A stretch of DNA of 56,018 nt from CAYVFC01 sp964450715 (GTDB lineage Bacteria; Myxococcota_A; Polyangia; Polyangiales; JAFGIB01), in assembly GCA_964450715.1 (NCBI GenBank), contig CAYVFC010000043.1, forward strand, positions 1-56,018, written 5' to 3'. Below, piece by piece: positions 18,103 to 29,957 of the stretch; position 1 is the first letter of the stretch, and every line of letters starts with the position of its first letter. Made by a program: the position numbers and the translations under genes. The notes under the pieces were generated by a model, which was not told the DNA's origin, made no database searches, and was given only the letters and a program-made list of their open reading frames with translations.

Positions 18103-19287
18103 ATGGCACAGGACATTCGTTCGATAAGCGACCTGCAGCTCGGCGGCCGACGGGTATTCGTTCGCGTCGACCTGAACGTACCGCTCTCCGATGGCCGGGT
18201 GGCAGACGACACCCGGATCCGGGCCGCGCTGCCTACCATCAAGCACGCCCTGCAGCAGGAGGCCCGGGTAGCGTTGTCCTCGCATCTCGGCCGTCCCAAA
18301 GGCCAGGTCAAGCCCGAGTTCTCGCTGGAGCCGGTGGGAGCCCGGCTGGCCGAGGTCCTCGAATGCGAGGTGCTGCTGACCGACGACTGCGTGGGAGACG
18401 GCGCGCGCAAGGTGGTGAACGACCTGCGCGAGGGTCAGATCGCGCTGCTGGAAAATTTGCGGTTCCACGCCGAGGAGCAGACGAACGACGAGGCCTTTGC
18501 CCGCGAGCTCGCCCAGCTGGCGGACGTCTACGTGAACGATGCCTTCGGAGCGGCGCACCGGGCTCACGCTTCGGTGAACGCGCTGCCGCGCCTGATGAAG
18601 GACAAGGGCATCGGCCTGCTGATGCAGAAAGAGATCGCGGCGCTGAGCCGCATTCGCACGGGCGCGCCGCGTCCCTTCGTGGCCGTGCTGGGCGGCGCCA
18701 AGGTCAGCGACAAGATCGGCATCATCGAGGCCCTGCTCGAGCGGGTGGACTCGCTGCTCATCGGCGGCGCCATGGCCAACACCTTTTTGGCCGCGCGCGG
18801 TCTCGACCTGGGCAAGAGCGCGATCGAGTCGGACAAGCTAGCGCTGGCGCGCAGCCTCATCACCAAGGCCGACGATCGCGACGTTCAGCTGCTGCTGCCG
18901 GTAGATCTGGTGGTGGCCGAGAGACCGGAGGCGGCGGAGGGCAAGGTAGTGGGGGTGGGGCAGGTCCCCGAACAGTGCATGGCGCTGGACGTCGGCCCGC
19001 AAACGGTGAAGCAATTCAAGGAGAAGATACTCAGAGCAAACGCCGTCTTCTGGAACGGGCCGCTCGGCATGTTCGAGCGCGAGCCCTTTGCAGCAGGTAC
19101 CCTGCAGACCGCCCGTCACCTGGCCGACTGCGCCGGTTTCACCGTGGTGGGCGGCGGCGACAGCCTGGCAGCCATCAACCGCTCCGGGCTGGCGGACCGC
19201 ATCGACCACGTATCGACCGGCGGAGGCGCTTCGATGGAGTTTTTGGAGGGCCGGCAGATGCCGGGCCTGGAGGCGATGAAATCGTGA
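18103..19287 (+). CDS. pgk: Phosphoglycerate kinase
   Basis: Glycolytic enzyme, 1,3-bisphosphoglycerate + ADP to 3-phosphoglycerate + ATP, cytoplasmic. 394 residues, the normal length. Visible family blocks are VRVDLNVPL, LSSHLGRPKG, ENLRFHAEEQ, YVNDAFGAAHRAHAS, AVLGGAKVSDKIG, and the ATP-site FWNGPLGMFE and VVGGGDSLAA near the C-terminus. ATG 18103 gives the family's usual N-terminus (MAQDIRSISDL); upstream in-frame codons to 17992 look non-coding. First gene of a pgk-tpiA-secG unit, overlapping tpiA by four bases. Confidence 0.97.
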   Translation: MAQDIRSISDLQLGGRRVFVRVDLNVPLSDGRVADDTRIRAALPTIKHALQQEARVALSSHLGRPKGQVKPEFSLEPVGARLAEVLECEVLLTDDCVGDGARKVVNDLREGQIALLENLRFHAEEQTNDEAFARELAQLADVYVNDAFGAAHRAHASVNALPRLMKDKGIGLLMQKEIAALSRIRTGAPRPFVAVLGGAKVSDKIGIIEALLERVDSLLIGGAMANTFLAARGLDLGKSAIESDKLALARSLITKADDRDVQLLLPVDLVVAERPEAAEGKVVGVGQVPEQCMALDVGPQTVKQFKEKILRANAVFWNGPLGMFEREPFAAGTLQTARHLADCAGFTVVGGGDSLAAINRSGLADRIDHVSTGGGASMEFLEGRQMPGLEAMKS

Positions 19288-20054
19288 GCGGGCAACCTGC
19301 GAGGCGGCCGCTGCTGGCCGGCAACTGGAAGTGCCACAAGACCGTCGCCGAATCGGTGGCGCTGGCGCGGGAGGTCGACGGAGCGCTGCCTGCCTCGCTG
19401 GATTGCGACGTGCTGGTAGCTCCCGCCTTCACCGCGTTGCTCTCCGTAGGCGAGGCGCTTCGGGGCAGCCGCGTCCAGCTGGGCGCCCAGGACGTCTACT
19501 GGGAAGAGCAGGGAGCCTTCACCGGCGAGATCAGCCCGCCGATGCTGAAGGATGCCGGATGCAGCCACGTGATCGTCGGCCATTCCGAAAGGCGGCAGCT
19601 GTTCGGGGAGACGGACGGGGCGGTGAACCGCAAGGCGGCGGCGGTGCTGGCCCACGAGATGACGCCCATCATCTGCCTGGGTGAGACGCTCGAGGAGCGA
19701 CAGGCCGGAAAGACCCTGGATCGCATCCTCTCGCAGCTCGACGGGGCGCTCGAGGGCATGGACGCCGCGCAGATCGAGCGCGTGGTGATCGCCTACGAGC
19801 CCATCTGGGCCATAGGCACGGGGGTCACGGCCAAGCCGGAAGATGCCCAGCAAGCGCACGCGGCGCTACGCGGGCGGCTCGGGAAGCGCTTTGGCGCGGC
19901 GCTGGCGAGCGGCACGCGCATTCTCTACGGAGGCAGCGTTAAACCGGACAACGCGGCGACCCTGATGGCGCAGCCGGATATCGACGGTGCGCTGGTCGGC
20001 GGGGCTTCATTAAGGGCCGACTCGTTCGTCGGCATCGTGAAAGGGGCGATGTAA
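19284..20054 (+). CDS. tpiA: Triosephosphate isomerase
   Basis: Interconverts dihydroxyacetone phosphate and glyceraldehyde 3-phosphate. From GTG 19284 it has 256 residues, the normal length: NWK with Lys16, catalytic His100 in IVGHSERR, catalytic Glu172 in AYEPIWAIGTG, and the C-terminal phosphate loops YGGSVKPDN and DGALVGGASL. The GTG start overlaps the pgk stop (GTGA), consistent with translational coupling; the same frame is open far upstream inside pgk but has no TIM sequence there. secG follows after four bases. Confidence 0.96.
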   Translation: MSGQPARRPLLAGNWKCHKTVAESVALAREVDGALPASLDCDVLVAPAFTALLSVGEALRGSRVQLGAQDVYWEEQGAFTGEISPPMLKDAGCSHVIVGHSERRQLFGETDGAVNRKAAAVLAHEMTPIICLGETLEERQAGKTLDRILSQLDGALEGMDAAQIERVVIAYEPIWAIGTGVTAKPEDAQQAHAALRGRLGKRFGAALASGTRILYGGSVKPDNAATLMAQPDIDGALVGGASLRADSFVGIVKGAM

Positions 20055-20058
20055 CGCC

Positions 20059-20652
20059 ATGACGGGATTTCTCACCACCATATACGTCCTGGTCTGTCTC
20101 TTCCTCATCCTGGTCGTGCTGCTGCAGGCCGGCAAGGGCGGGGGCATGGGCGCTGCCTTCGGAGGCGCCTCGCAGACCGTCTTCGGCGGTGCCGGCGCGG
20201 GCAACTTCCTCACGCGGTTAACCGTCATCAGCGCCATCCTCTTCATGATGCTATCCGCGACTCTTTCCTACATGGCGTCCAGCAGCGACAAGTCTCTCGA
20301 CCGCGCCACGGAGGACTTGCGGGAGATCGAGCAGGCCAAGAAGGCGGCGAAGGAGAAGATGGAAGCGAAGGAAAAGCAGGAAGCCGCCGGGAAAGGCCCG
20401 GACGAGGAGCAGGCAGCCGGCAGCGAGAAATCCGCCCAAGGCGCGGAAGCCCAACTTCGCGAGGCGCCGGTGGTATCGGCCGCGGTCGAGCCTACGGCCA
20501 CGTTGAGCGCCGCACCCGGGGCCGCGGAAAAGCCCGCGGAGGAGAAACCAGCCGCCGGGGAGAAGCCCGCGGAGGAGCAACCCGTTGCCGAAGGCGGGGA
20601 CGAGGAGAAACCGGCGGAGGAAAAACCCACCGCCGAACAGCCGGTTAAATAA
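20059..20652 (+). CDS. secG: Preprotein translocase subunit SecG with long acidic tail
   Basis: Inner-membrane subunit of the SecYEG channel. Residues 1-75 are classical SecG: first membrane segment IYVLVCLFLILVVLLQAG, the GKGGGMGAAFGG loop, FGGAGAGNFLTR, and a second segment LTVISAILFMMLSATLSYM. SecG is normally 75-110 residues; this one has 197 because of a Glu/Lys/Ala/Pro-rich tail with repeats like EKPAEE and KPAAGEKP. Third gene after pgk-tpiA, an order seen in many bacteria. Its end overlaps the convergent VWA gene by eight bases. Confidence 0.92.
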   Translation: MTGFLTTIYVLVCLFLILVVLLQAGKGGGMGAAFGGASQTVFGGAGAGNFLTRLTVISAILFMMLSATLSYMASSSDKSLDRATEDLREIEQAKKAAKEKMEAKEKQEAAGKGPDEEQAAGSEKSAQGAEAQLREAPVVSAAVEPTATLSAAPGAAEKPAEEKPAAGEKPAEEQPVAEGGDEEKPAEEKPTAEQPVK

Positions 20653-21919
20653 TCACCACCGTCCCGCAGGGAAAGCTGGCCTCGATAACCGCTCCCGGGG
20701 TATCGAGAAGCTCGTCGCACCAGTCTCCGAAGAGCTGGAACTGTCGGTCGTTGACCAGGCGCCAGCCCTGGTCCGCATCGCAGGGCACGTTGCGACCGTT
20801 GAGGGTAACCACGCCGCCCGCGCACCCGTCGCCGGCGTCTGTCACCCTACCCTGTAGATCGACGCGACAGGTGAGCTGCCCGCCGACGATGGACTGCAAC
20901 GTGCTGGCCAGCGCGTCGGTATTGGAAACCCGGAAGCTCTCCGCCACCCGCTCGCCGGCCGCCGCGGCGATGCCCTGCCCGGCATTGGCCAGGTCGTTGA
21001 CGTGCTCCTGCGACAGCTCCTGCTCGTCGGCCACCGCGATGACGAAGGTCTGGATGGCGAACCGGTCAAAGGCGCGCCGGATGGCGGCGACCGCCTCGGC
21101 CTGGGCCTCGTCGGTGGGATTGGGATCGAGCTGCTCGCAGCGGTCGGGCTCGCCGTCCGTGGCCAGGATGAAGATGGTGGGATCGCTTCCGGTCACCAGC
21201 TCGCTTCCGGCTATCATGTCCAAAACAGCGTCGATGGCGTCGCCGGTAGGGGTATCCTCCACGGTACCGGCGGACTCGTAGATCGCGCGGATCTCATCGT
21301 AAGCGCCGAGCGCCACCCGTACGGTTCCGGGCGAGGCGGGATCCGCGGGCGCCACCGTCAGCAGCGGGCAGACCGGATTGCCGTCCTCGCCCGTGTAGAG
21401 CACCACGCCGAAGCGCACCACACCCTGCAGGGTTTCGATCAATCCGCCGCTGTTCAGCAAGACGTCGCGCAGCGCGTTCCAGCGGTCGGTCGATCCGCCG
21501 AAGGCCTCGTCCATGCTTCCGGATTGATCGACGATAATGATCACGTTGGGCGTCACCGGTCGGGCCGGCACCGATGTGGCGCATACGTCCGATCCGTCCG
21601 CGTAATAACCGGCTCCGCCTAGAGAGCCGTCCGGTCCGCCGGAGACCGAAATGCAGTGGCCGGTCGCGTCACAGGCGCCGCCGGGGCAGTCGCGGTCGTC
21701 GGCGCAGTCCTGCGCGCACTCGCCGGACGGCGAGCAGTACAGGCCCAGCGGGCACGGCTCGCTGTCGCTGCAGGCCCGGCCGCAAGCGGCGGGCGCCCCC
21801 TCCCTCTCGCACGGATCGATCCTCTCGTCGTCGGAGCTGCAACCGACGAGGGTGAGCGCGAGGATCGCCGGAATGAAGGCGAGAAACGATTTGTTATTCG
21901 ATCTATCGTGCGCATCCAT
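20645..21919 (-). CDS. VWA-domain lipoprotein with Cys-rich N-terminal module
   Basis: 424 residues from ATG 21919, chosen for AAGGAG eight bases upstream and for opening the signal sequence (SFLAFIPAILALTLVGC, lipobox LVGC). After the lipidated Cys comes a Cys-rich segment of about 65 residues (CEREGAPAACGRACSDSEPC, CSPSGECAQDC, DCPGGACDATGHC), like small disulfide modules in deltaproteobacterial surface proteins. A VWA domain follows with MIDAS D-Q-S-G-S (IIIVDQSGSMDEAF), a second conserved block ILATDGEPDRC, and a Cys-containing C-terminus. Adhesion or surface role is inference. Convergent with secG. Confidence 0.87.
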   Translation of the reverse strand: MDAHDRSNNKSFLAFIPAILALTLVGCSSDDERIDPCEREGAPAACGRACSDSEPCPLGLYCSPSGECAQDCADDRDCPGGACDATGHCISVSGGPDGSLGGAGYYADGSDVCATSVPARPVTPNVIIIVDQSGSMDEAFGGSTDRWNALRDVLLNSGGLIETLQGVVRFGVVLYTGEDGNPVCPLLTVAPADPASPGTVRVALGAYDEIRAIYESAGTVEDTPTGDAIDAVLDMIAGSELVTGSDPTIFILATDGEPDRCEQLDPNPTDEAQAEAVAAIRRAFDRFAIQTFVIAVADEQELSQEHVNDLANAGQGIAAAAGERVAESFRVSNTDALASTLQSIVGGQLTCRVDLQGRVTDAGDGCAGGVVTLNGRNVPCDADQGWRLVNDRQFQLFGDWCDELLDTPGAVIEASFPCGTVVII

Positions 21920-22108
21920 CTTCGCTACTCCTTGAGCCAGCCTCGGCCGGAATCCCCCGGTTCGCGAGGAGCTGGTCGGTATCATTTCACGTGCCGCCGG
22001 GCCGGTGCAACCCCGGCTGGAGAGGCGCCGGGGCCGCGCGCAGGCGGGCGCGTTCACCGCCGTTCGCCCCTGGCTCCGGCGCGCCGCCTGGGCTACGCTT
22101 GCTTCGAG

Positions 22109-22753
22109 ATGAAGGCATCTGACCCAACGATCTCCCTCGCCCTCTGGACGGCGCTGATTCTGGCCGCCGGCGGCTGCGAGGGCGGAAGCGCGGGCGGCCC
22201 GGGGGTCGAACCCCCGTCCGGAAGCAGCTCGACCCCGGGGAGCGGCTTTGTCGCGAGCGGTGGAGACGAGGCTAAGGACGGCGGCACCAGCGCCGTTTCG
22301 GACGCGGCAAGCGCGGAGGCCGGCTCGGCCGCGCCCGACGCGGGCCGGACGACGGATGCGGCGGAGGTCGACCCGGATGCCGCCACGCTTGATTACTTCA
22401 TCCGCATCAGCGATCCGCTTTTCTTCGACCTACCCATCAACTCGATTCGCTACGCCGTATCCGGTAGGGACGAGGTGAGGAATCTCTGCATCACCGCGGT
22501 ATGGTTCCTGTCGACCGTGGACGAGATGGTCGAACACTGCGACGATTTCGGCGAGATGTTCCCCTATATCGTCATCGCGCCGGGACAGCCGGCCGGCTGC
22601 TGGGACTACGGAACGAACGCCACCCTGCTCGCCGCCGAGGGATGCGTGGATTGGGCCGCCTTCGGCCCTGAACACGCCGACCGCGTCGAGCTGGAGCTTA
22701 GCGTGGTCAGCCCGCACTTCACCGGAACCATCCGTTTCGACAACACCCCCTGA
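22109..22753 (+). CDS. Hypothetical lipoprotein
   Basis: Not recognised. 214 residues; signal sequence with lipobox AGGC (Cys23) and Glu at +2, then a Gly/Ser/Asp/Ala spacer of about 70 residues, then a folded-looking region of about 120 residues (DYFIRISDPLFFDLPINSI, ITAVWFLSTVDEMVEHCDDF, AGCWDYGTNATLLAAEGC, ELSVVSPHFTGTIRF) with four Cys that may pair. ATG 22109 opens the signal sequence; upstream in-frame codons are not protein-like. It precedes the radical SAM gene by 15 bases and may be cotranscribed with it. The 189 bases before it, shared with the divergent VWA gene, contain GC-rich dyads but nothing identifiable. Confidence 0.75.
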   Translation: MKASDPTISLALWTALILAAGGCEGGSAGGPGVEPPSGSSSTPGSGFVASGGDEAKDGGTSAVSDAASAEAGSAAPDAGRTTDAAEVDPDAATLDYFIRISDPLFFDLPINSIRYAVSGRDEVRNLCITAVWFLSTVDEMVEHCDDFGEMFPYIVIAPGQPAGCWDYGTNATLLAAEGCVDWAAFGPEHADRVELELSVVSPHFTGTIRFDNTP

Positions 22754-22768
22754 CCGCTGGGAACGTAG

Positions 22769-24616
22769 ATGCAAAGCGTCACGAAAGCGGTGCCGGAGAC
22801 GCGCGCCTTTCTGCCGACCACGCGGCGCGAGATGAGGGAACGCGACTGGAACGAGCTGGATATCCTGATCATAACCGGGGACGCGTACGTCGACCATCCC
22901 GCCTTCGGTCCCGTCCTGATCGCCCGCCATCTGGAGGCGGAGGGATACCGCGTCGGCGTCGTGGCCCAACCGGACTGGAGGAGCGCGAAGGCGGTCTCGG
23001 CCATGGGTCGTCCGCGTCTCTTCGTAGGCGTGAGCGCCGGCAACCTCGACTCGATGTTGAACAAGCTGACCGCCCAGAAAAAGGTGCGCGGGCGGGACAG
23101 CTATAGCCCCGGCGGCCGCCGCGGCGCGCGACCGAATCGGGCCTGCATCGTCTACGCGAACCTGTGTCGGCAGGCCTTTCCCGGGCTGCCGGTGGTGCTG
23201 GGCGGCATCGAGGCTTCGCTGCGGCGAATCGCCCACTACGACTACTGGTCGAACCGGGTCCGCCGCTCCATCTTGCTGGACGCCAAGGCCGACCTGCTCG
23301 TCTTCGGCATGGGCGAGTTGGCGGTGAGCGAGATTGCCAGACGGCTTTGCGCCGGGGAGAGGGTCGAGAGCATCACCGACGTTCCCGGCACCGCTTTCGT
23401 CATCGATAGCCAGCAACGGTGGGGGCGGATCGCGGCGGCTCCCAGCCGCCGGGTTTCGGATGGCAGGCCGGTGGTGCTGCCCTCTTTCGAGCAGGTGGCG
23501 CGGGACCGGCAGCAGTTCGCTCTGGCCACGCGGCTGTTGCAGCGGGAGACCAATCCGGGCAACGCCAGACCGTTGTTACAGGTACACGGAAAGCAGGCCG
23601 TCTACCTCAACCCACCGGGGCGACCGCTGAAGGTCGAGGAGCTGGACGCGGTTTACGACCTACCCTTTCAGCGACGCCCTCACCCGCGATACCGGGAAGA
23701 TATCCCGGCCTGGCAGACCGTCGCCCATGCCGTCACCGCCTGCCGGGGCTGCCTCGGAGGCTGCGCCTTCTGCAGCCTTACCGAGCATCAGGGCCGAGTC
23801 GTACAGAGCCGTTCGCCTGCCGGGGTGCTGCGCGAGATCGAGGCCCTTTCGCGGACCGAAGGCTTCAAGGGGATCGTGACGGACCTGGGCGGGCCCACCG
23901 CCAACATGTACGGGATGAGCTGTAGGCGCAGGCGCCTCGCCCGCTGCTGCCGCCGGCTCTCCTGCCTGCATCCCCGGATCTGCAACAACCTGCGTACCGA
24001 TCCGCGGCCCTTTCTCCGCCTGCTGCGCGCGACCCGCCGGGCTGCAGGCATCCGCAATGTTTTAATCGCCTCAGGAATTCGCCACGACCTGGCCCTGACC
24101 GGACCCGAGCTGATCGAGGAGCTGGCAGCGCACCATACCGGCGGTATGCTGAGCGTCGCGCCCGAACACGCGAACCGCGCGCTACTCGCCCGGATGAAGA
24201 AACCCGCGATCGAGATCTACGAGCGCTTCAGCCGCGCGTTTGATCGCGCCAGCCGCAAGGCCGGCAAGGAGCAGTACCTGACCCCTTACTTCATGGTCGG
24301 GCACCCGGGCTCGACGCTGAACGACACCGTACAGCTGGCGCTCTATCTCAAGCGCAACGGAATGCGTCCCAGACAGGTTCAACAGTTCATTCCCACCCCC
24401 ATGACGGTGTCCACGGCGATGTACTACTCGGGGTTCGATCCGTTCACCATGAAGCCCGTCCGTTCCAGCAAGAACGCGCGCGAGGGACGCCTGATGAAGG
24501 CTCTGGTCCTCTACTGGGACGAGAGACAACACCCGCTAGCCCGGGAAGCGCTGCGCAAAGCGGGCCGCCTGGACCTGATCGGCCGGGCTCGCGGTTGCCT
24601 GGTACCCCCCCCGTAA
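22769..24616 (+). CDS. ygiQ: YgiQ-family radical SAM protein
   Basis: 615-residue [4Fe-4S]/SAM enzyme of the YgiQ (UPF0313) family. The N-terminal domain (LDILIITGDAYVDHPAFG, VGVSAGNLDSM, GGIEASLRRIAHYDYW) is the cobalamin-binding-like region of the family. The radical SAM cluster Cys are C328, C332 and C335 in RGCLGGCAFCSLTEHQGR. Downstream are DLGGPTANMYGM, a second Cys group (C..CC...C....C) and MLSVAPEHA and YFMVGHPGS. The reaction of the family is not established. ATG 22769 follows GGGAACGTAG. The gene converges on the large kinase. Confidence 0.92.
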   Translation: MQSVTKAVPETRAFLPTTRREMRERDWNELDILIITGDAYVDHPAFGPVLIARHLEAEGYRVGVVAQPDWRSAKAVSAMGRPRLFVGVSAGNLDSMLNKLTAQKKVRGRDSYSPGGRRGARPNRACIVYANLCRQAFPGLPVVLGGIEASLRRIAHYDYWSNRVRRSILLDAKADLLVFGMGELAVSEIARRLCAGERVESITDVPGTAFVIDSQQRWGRIAAAPSRRVSDGRPVVLPSFEQVARDRQQFALATRLLQRETNPGNARPLLQVHGKQAVYLNPPGRPLKVEELDAVYDLPFQRRPHPRYREDIPAWQTVAHAVTACRGCLGGCAFCSLTEHQGRVVQSRSPAGVLREIEALSRTEGFKGIVTDLGGPTANMYGMSCRRRRLARCCRRLSCLHPRICNNLRTDPRPFLRLLRATRRAAGIRNVLIASGIRHDLALTGPELIEELAAHHTGGMLSVAPEHANRALLARMKKPAIEIYERFSRAFDRASRKAGKEQYLTPYFMVGHPGSTLNDTVQLALYLKRNGMRPRQVQQFIPTPMTVSTAMYYSGFDPFTMKPVRSSKNAREGRLMKALVLYWDERQHPLAREALRKAGRLDLIGRARGCLVPPP

Positions 24617-24649
24617 CCCCGGCCCGTTTATCGTCGCATCTAGAAAAGC

Positions 24650-24673
24650 GTAGGGGAGGGGCTTGCCCCCTCC

Positions 24674-24677
<4 letters not shown>
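24650..24677. terminator. Hairpin between convergent genes
   Basis: An imperfect stem, GTAGGGGAGGGGC pairing with GCCCCCTCCCTAC apart from one mismatch and one G-U, with a tiny loop. It includes the stop codon of the minus-strand kinase gene and lies 33 bases after the radical SAM gene. No clear T-tract on either strand, so termination is only suggested; it resembles the GTAGGGGCGGGCC hairpin at 30479-30503. Confidence 0.4.
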
Positions 24678-28678
<4,001 letters not shown>

Positions 28679-29062
28679 CGATCTAAGCTACTTTCCCTCG
28701 ACGCTGTCATCTCGGCGAACCGAGATCGCAAGCGCGCTGCTACCTCTTAATAGTTCAAAAATGGCACAACTCCAGACCTCCCGGCCCGATCCCCGGAAGC
28801 CCAGGAGAACCGCGTCTTTCTCGTAAGAATTCGAAATAATACCCATAAAAATGGCGAAAAACAATCGATCCCGTCCGAGACGCGGGCTTACCGAATCATC
28901 GACGGTACGATGCGGACTTTCGATACTGATAAAAGAATGTCGATTCTGAAAAAAGATATGGCATCCATCGTTTTTTGCAGTTAATCTATGGCCGGTGGTA
29001 GAAAGCCTGGGAGGTTAACGGGGTTTCTACCTAAAGTGCGCACTTTAAAGGAGGAACTAATA
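28679..29062 (+). promoter_or_regulatory. AT-rich upstream region of the small lipoprotein gene, with direct repeat
   Basis: 384 bases without a gene. The part at about 28830-29062 is far more AT-rich than its surroundings. A 17-base direct repeat, TCGATACTGATAAAAGA (28920-28936) and TCGATTCTGAAAAAAGA (28940-28956), differs at two positions and is spaced 20 bases start to start, about two helical turns, which suits paired binding of a regulator. The end holds a strong ribosome site AAAGGAGG at 29047-29054. Promoter boxes could not be fixed by eye. Confidence 0.45.
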
Positions 29063-29359
29063 ATGGAGCTTAGACGTAGAATTATGCAGATTCTCGCCAT
29101 GCTCGCGGCGCTGTTCCTGTTGGGAACAGTTGCTGTTGGCTGCGGCGATGATGACGACGACGGAGTCGGCGGCACCGGCGGTACCGAGGATGCTGCCGTG
29201 GACGGCGGCGATATGGACGCTGCGGCTGGAGCCAGCGGAAGCAATGCTGGTGAAGGCGGTGCCGGTGTAAGCGGCGCTGGTGAAGGCGGCGCTGGTGAAG
29301 GCGGCGCTGGTGAAGGCGGCGCTGGCGATGACGGCGGCGTTGACGAAGACGCTGGCTGA
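29063..29359 (+). CDS. Small Gly/Ala/Asp-rich lipoprotein, probably highly expressed
   Basis: 98 residues. Signal sequence MELRRRIMQILAMLAALFLL with lipobox AVGC (Cys27), then an acidic run DDDDD and low-complexity Gly/Ala/Asp/Glu sequence to the end (EGGAG repeats); no folded domain is apparent. It has an almost ideal Shine-Dalgarno AAAGGAGG eight bases before ATG 29063, codons such as GGT, GCT and GAA that differ from the GC-ending codons of neighbours, and a strong terminator 40 bases after the stop. These point to high expression as a single-gene unit. Function unknown; a surface or structural lipoprotein is inference. Confidence 0.85.
   Translation: MELRRRIMQILAMLAALFLLGTVAVGCGDDDDDGVGGTGGTEDAAVDGGDMDAAAGASGSNAGEGGAGVSGAGEGGAGEGGAGEGGAGDDGGVDEDAG
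29279..29323. repeat. 15-bp tandem repeat inside the small lipoprotein gene
   Basis: Three perfect copies of GGTGAAGGCGGCGCT (29279-29293, 29294-29308, 29309-29323), with two diverged copies just before, encoding GEGGA repeats. A multiple of three, so changes in copy number would keep the frame. Confidence 0.95.
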
Positions 29360-29398
29360 TCGTCGGTAACTCTACAATACCTATTGATTCGAATCAGG

Positions 29399-29434
29399 AA
29401 AAACCCGTGCGTCTCTGACGCGCGGGTTTTTTTT
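29399..29434 (+). terminator. Rho-independent terminator of the small lipoprotein gene
   Basis: AAAAACCCGTGCGT, loop CTCTG, ACGCGCGGGT, then a run of eight T. The stem is perfect apart from one G-U. It lies 40 bases after the stop and only 17 bases before the cupin start, so it should insulate that gene from the strong upstream unit. Confidence 0.93.
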
Positions 29435-29450
29435 CGGCTCGCGAATTCCC

Positions 29451-29951
29451 ATGTGCACGGCCCAGGAGATCATCGACAGGCTCGCGCTTCAGCCGCACCC
29501 GGAAGGCGGCTACTTCCGGGAGAGCTATCGCAGCGAGCTACTGATCGCGAGCGCGGGAAACTCCGAGGCGTTTCCCGGCGGCCGCTGCTTCGGCACTGCC
29601 ATCTATTTCCTCCTTTGCGGAGAAGATTTCTCGGCGCTCCATCGCCTACGCTCTGACGAGATCTGGCACTTCTACCAGGGCTCGACCCTGACCATCTGCT
29701 CGATCGATCCGGCCGGCTCGCTTTCGCGGGACCGTCTCGGCCTCGACATCGCGGGCGGCGAGAGCCCGCAACTCGTGGTAAAAGCAGGATGCTGGTTCGG
29801 AGCCTATCTGGACGATACTTCTTCGTACGCTCTGGTAGGCTGCACCGTCTCTCCCGGCTTTGACTTCCGCGACTTTGAGATGGGACGCCGCGACCAGCTG
29901 TGCTCCGCGTATCCCCAGAACGTAGACCTAATCGAAAGACTCACCAGGTAA
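29451..29951 (+). CDS. Cupin_5 (DUF985) family protein
   Basis: 166-residue cupin of the DUF985 type. Typical blocks are visible: QPHPEGGYFRESYRS at the N-terminus, TAIYFLLCGEDFSALHRLRS, DEIWHFYQGSTLTI (metal-side His), VVKAGCWFGAYL, and YALVGCTVSPGFDFRDFEM. Biological role of the family is not settled; cytoplasmic, no signal. ATG 29451 starts 16 bases after the terminator of the previous gene and its own ribosome site is weak. Followed six bases later by the DsbD-N-like lipoprotein gene. Confidence 0.9.
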   Translation: MCTAQEIIDRLALQPHPEGGYFRESYRSELLIASAGNSEAFPGGRCFGTAIYFLLCGEDFSALHRLRSDEIWHFYQGSTLTICSIDPAGSLSRDRLGLDIAGGESPQLVVKAGCWFGAYLDDTSSYALVGCTVSPGFDFRDFEMGRRDQLCSAYPQNVDLIERLTR

Positions 29952-29957
29952 ACCGCC

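Noticed and set aside
18363..19283. Long N-terminal extension of tpiA inside pgk
   Set aside because: The frame is open but the sequence is a shadow of pgk; TIM homology begins at GTG 19284.
22010..22080. Riboswitch-like GC-rich dyads before the lipoprotein gene at 22109
   Set aside because: No conserved core of a known class (cobalamin, c-di-GMP, TPP) could be recognised.
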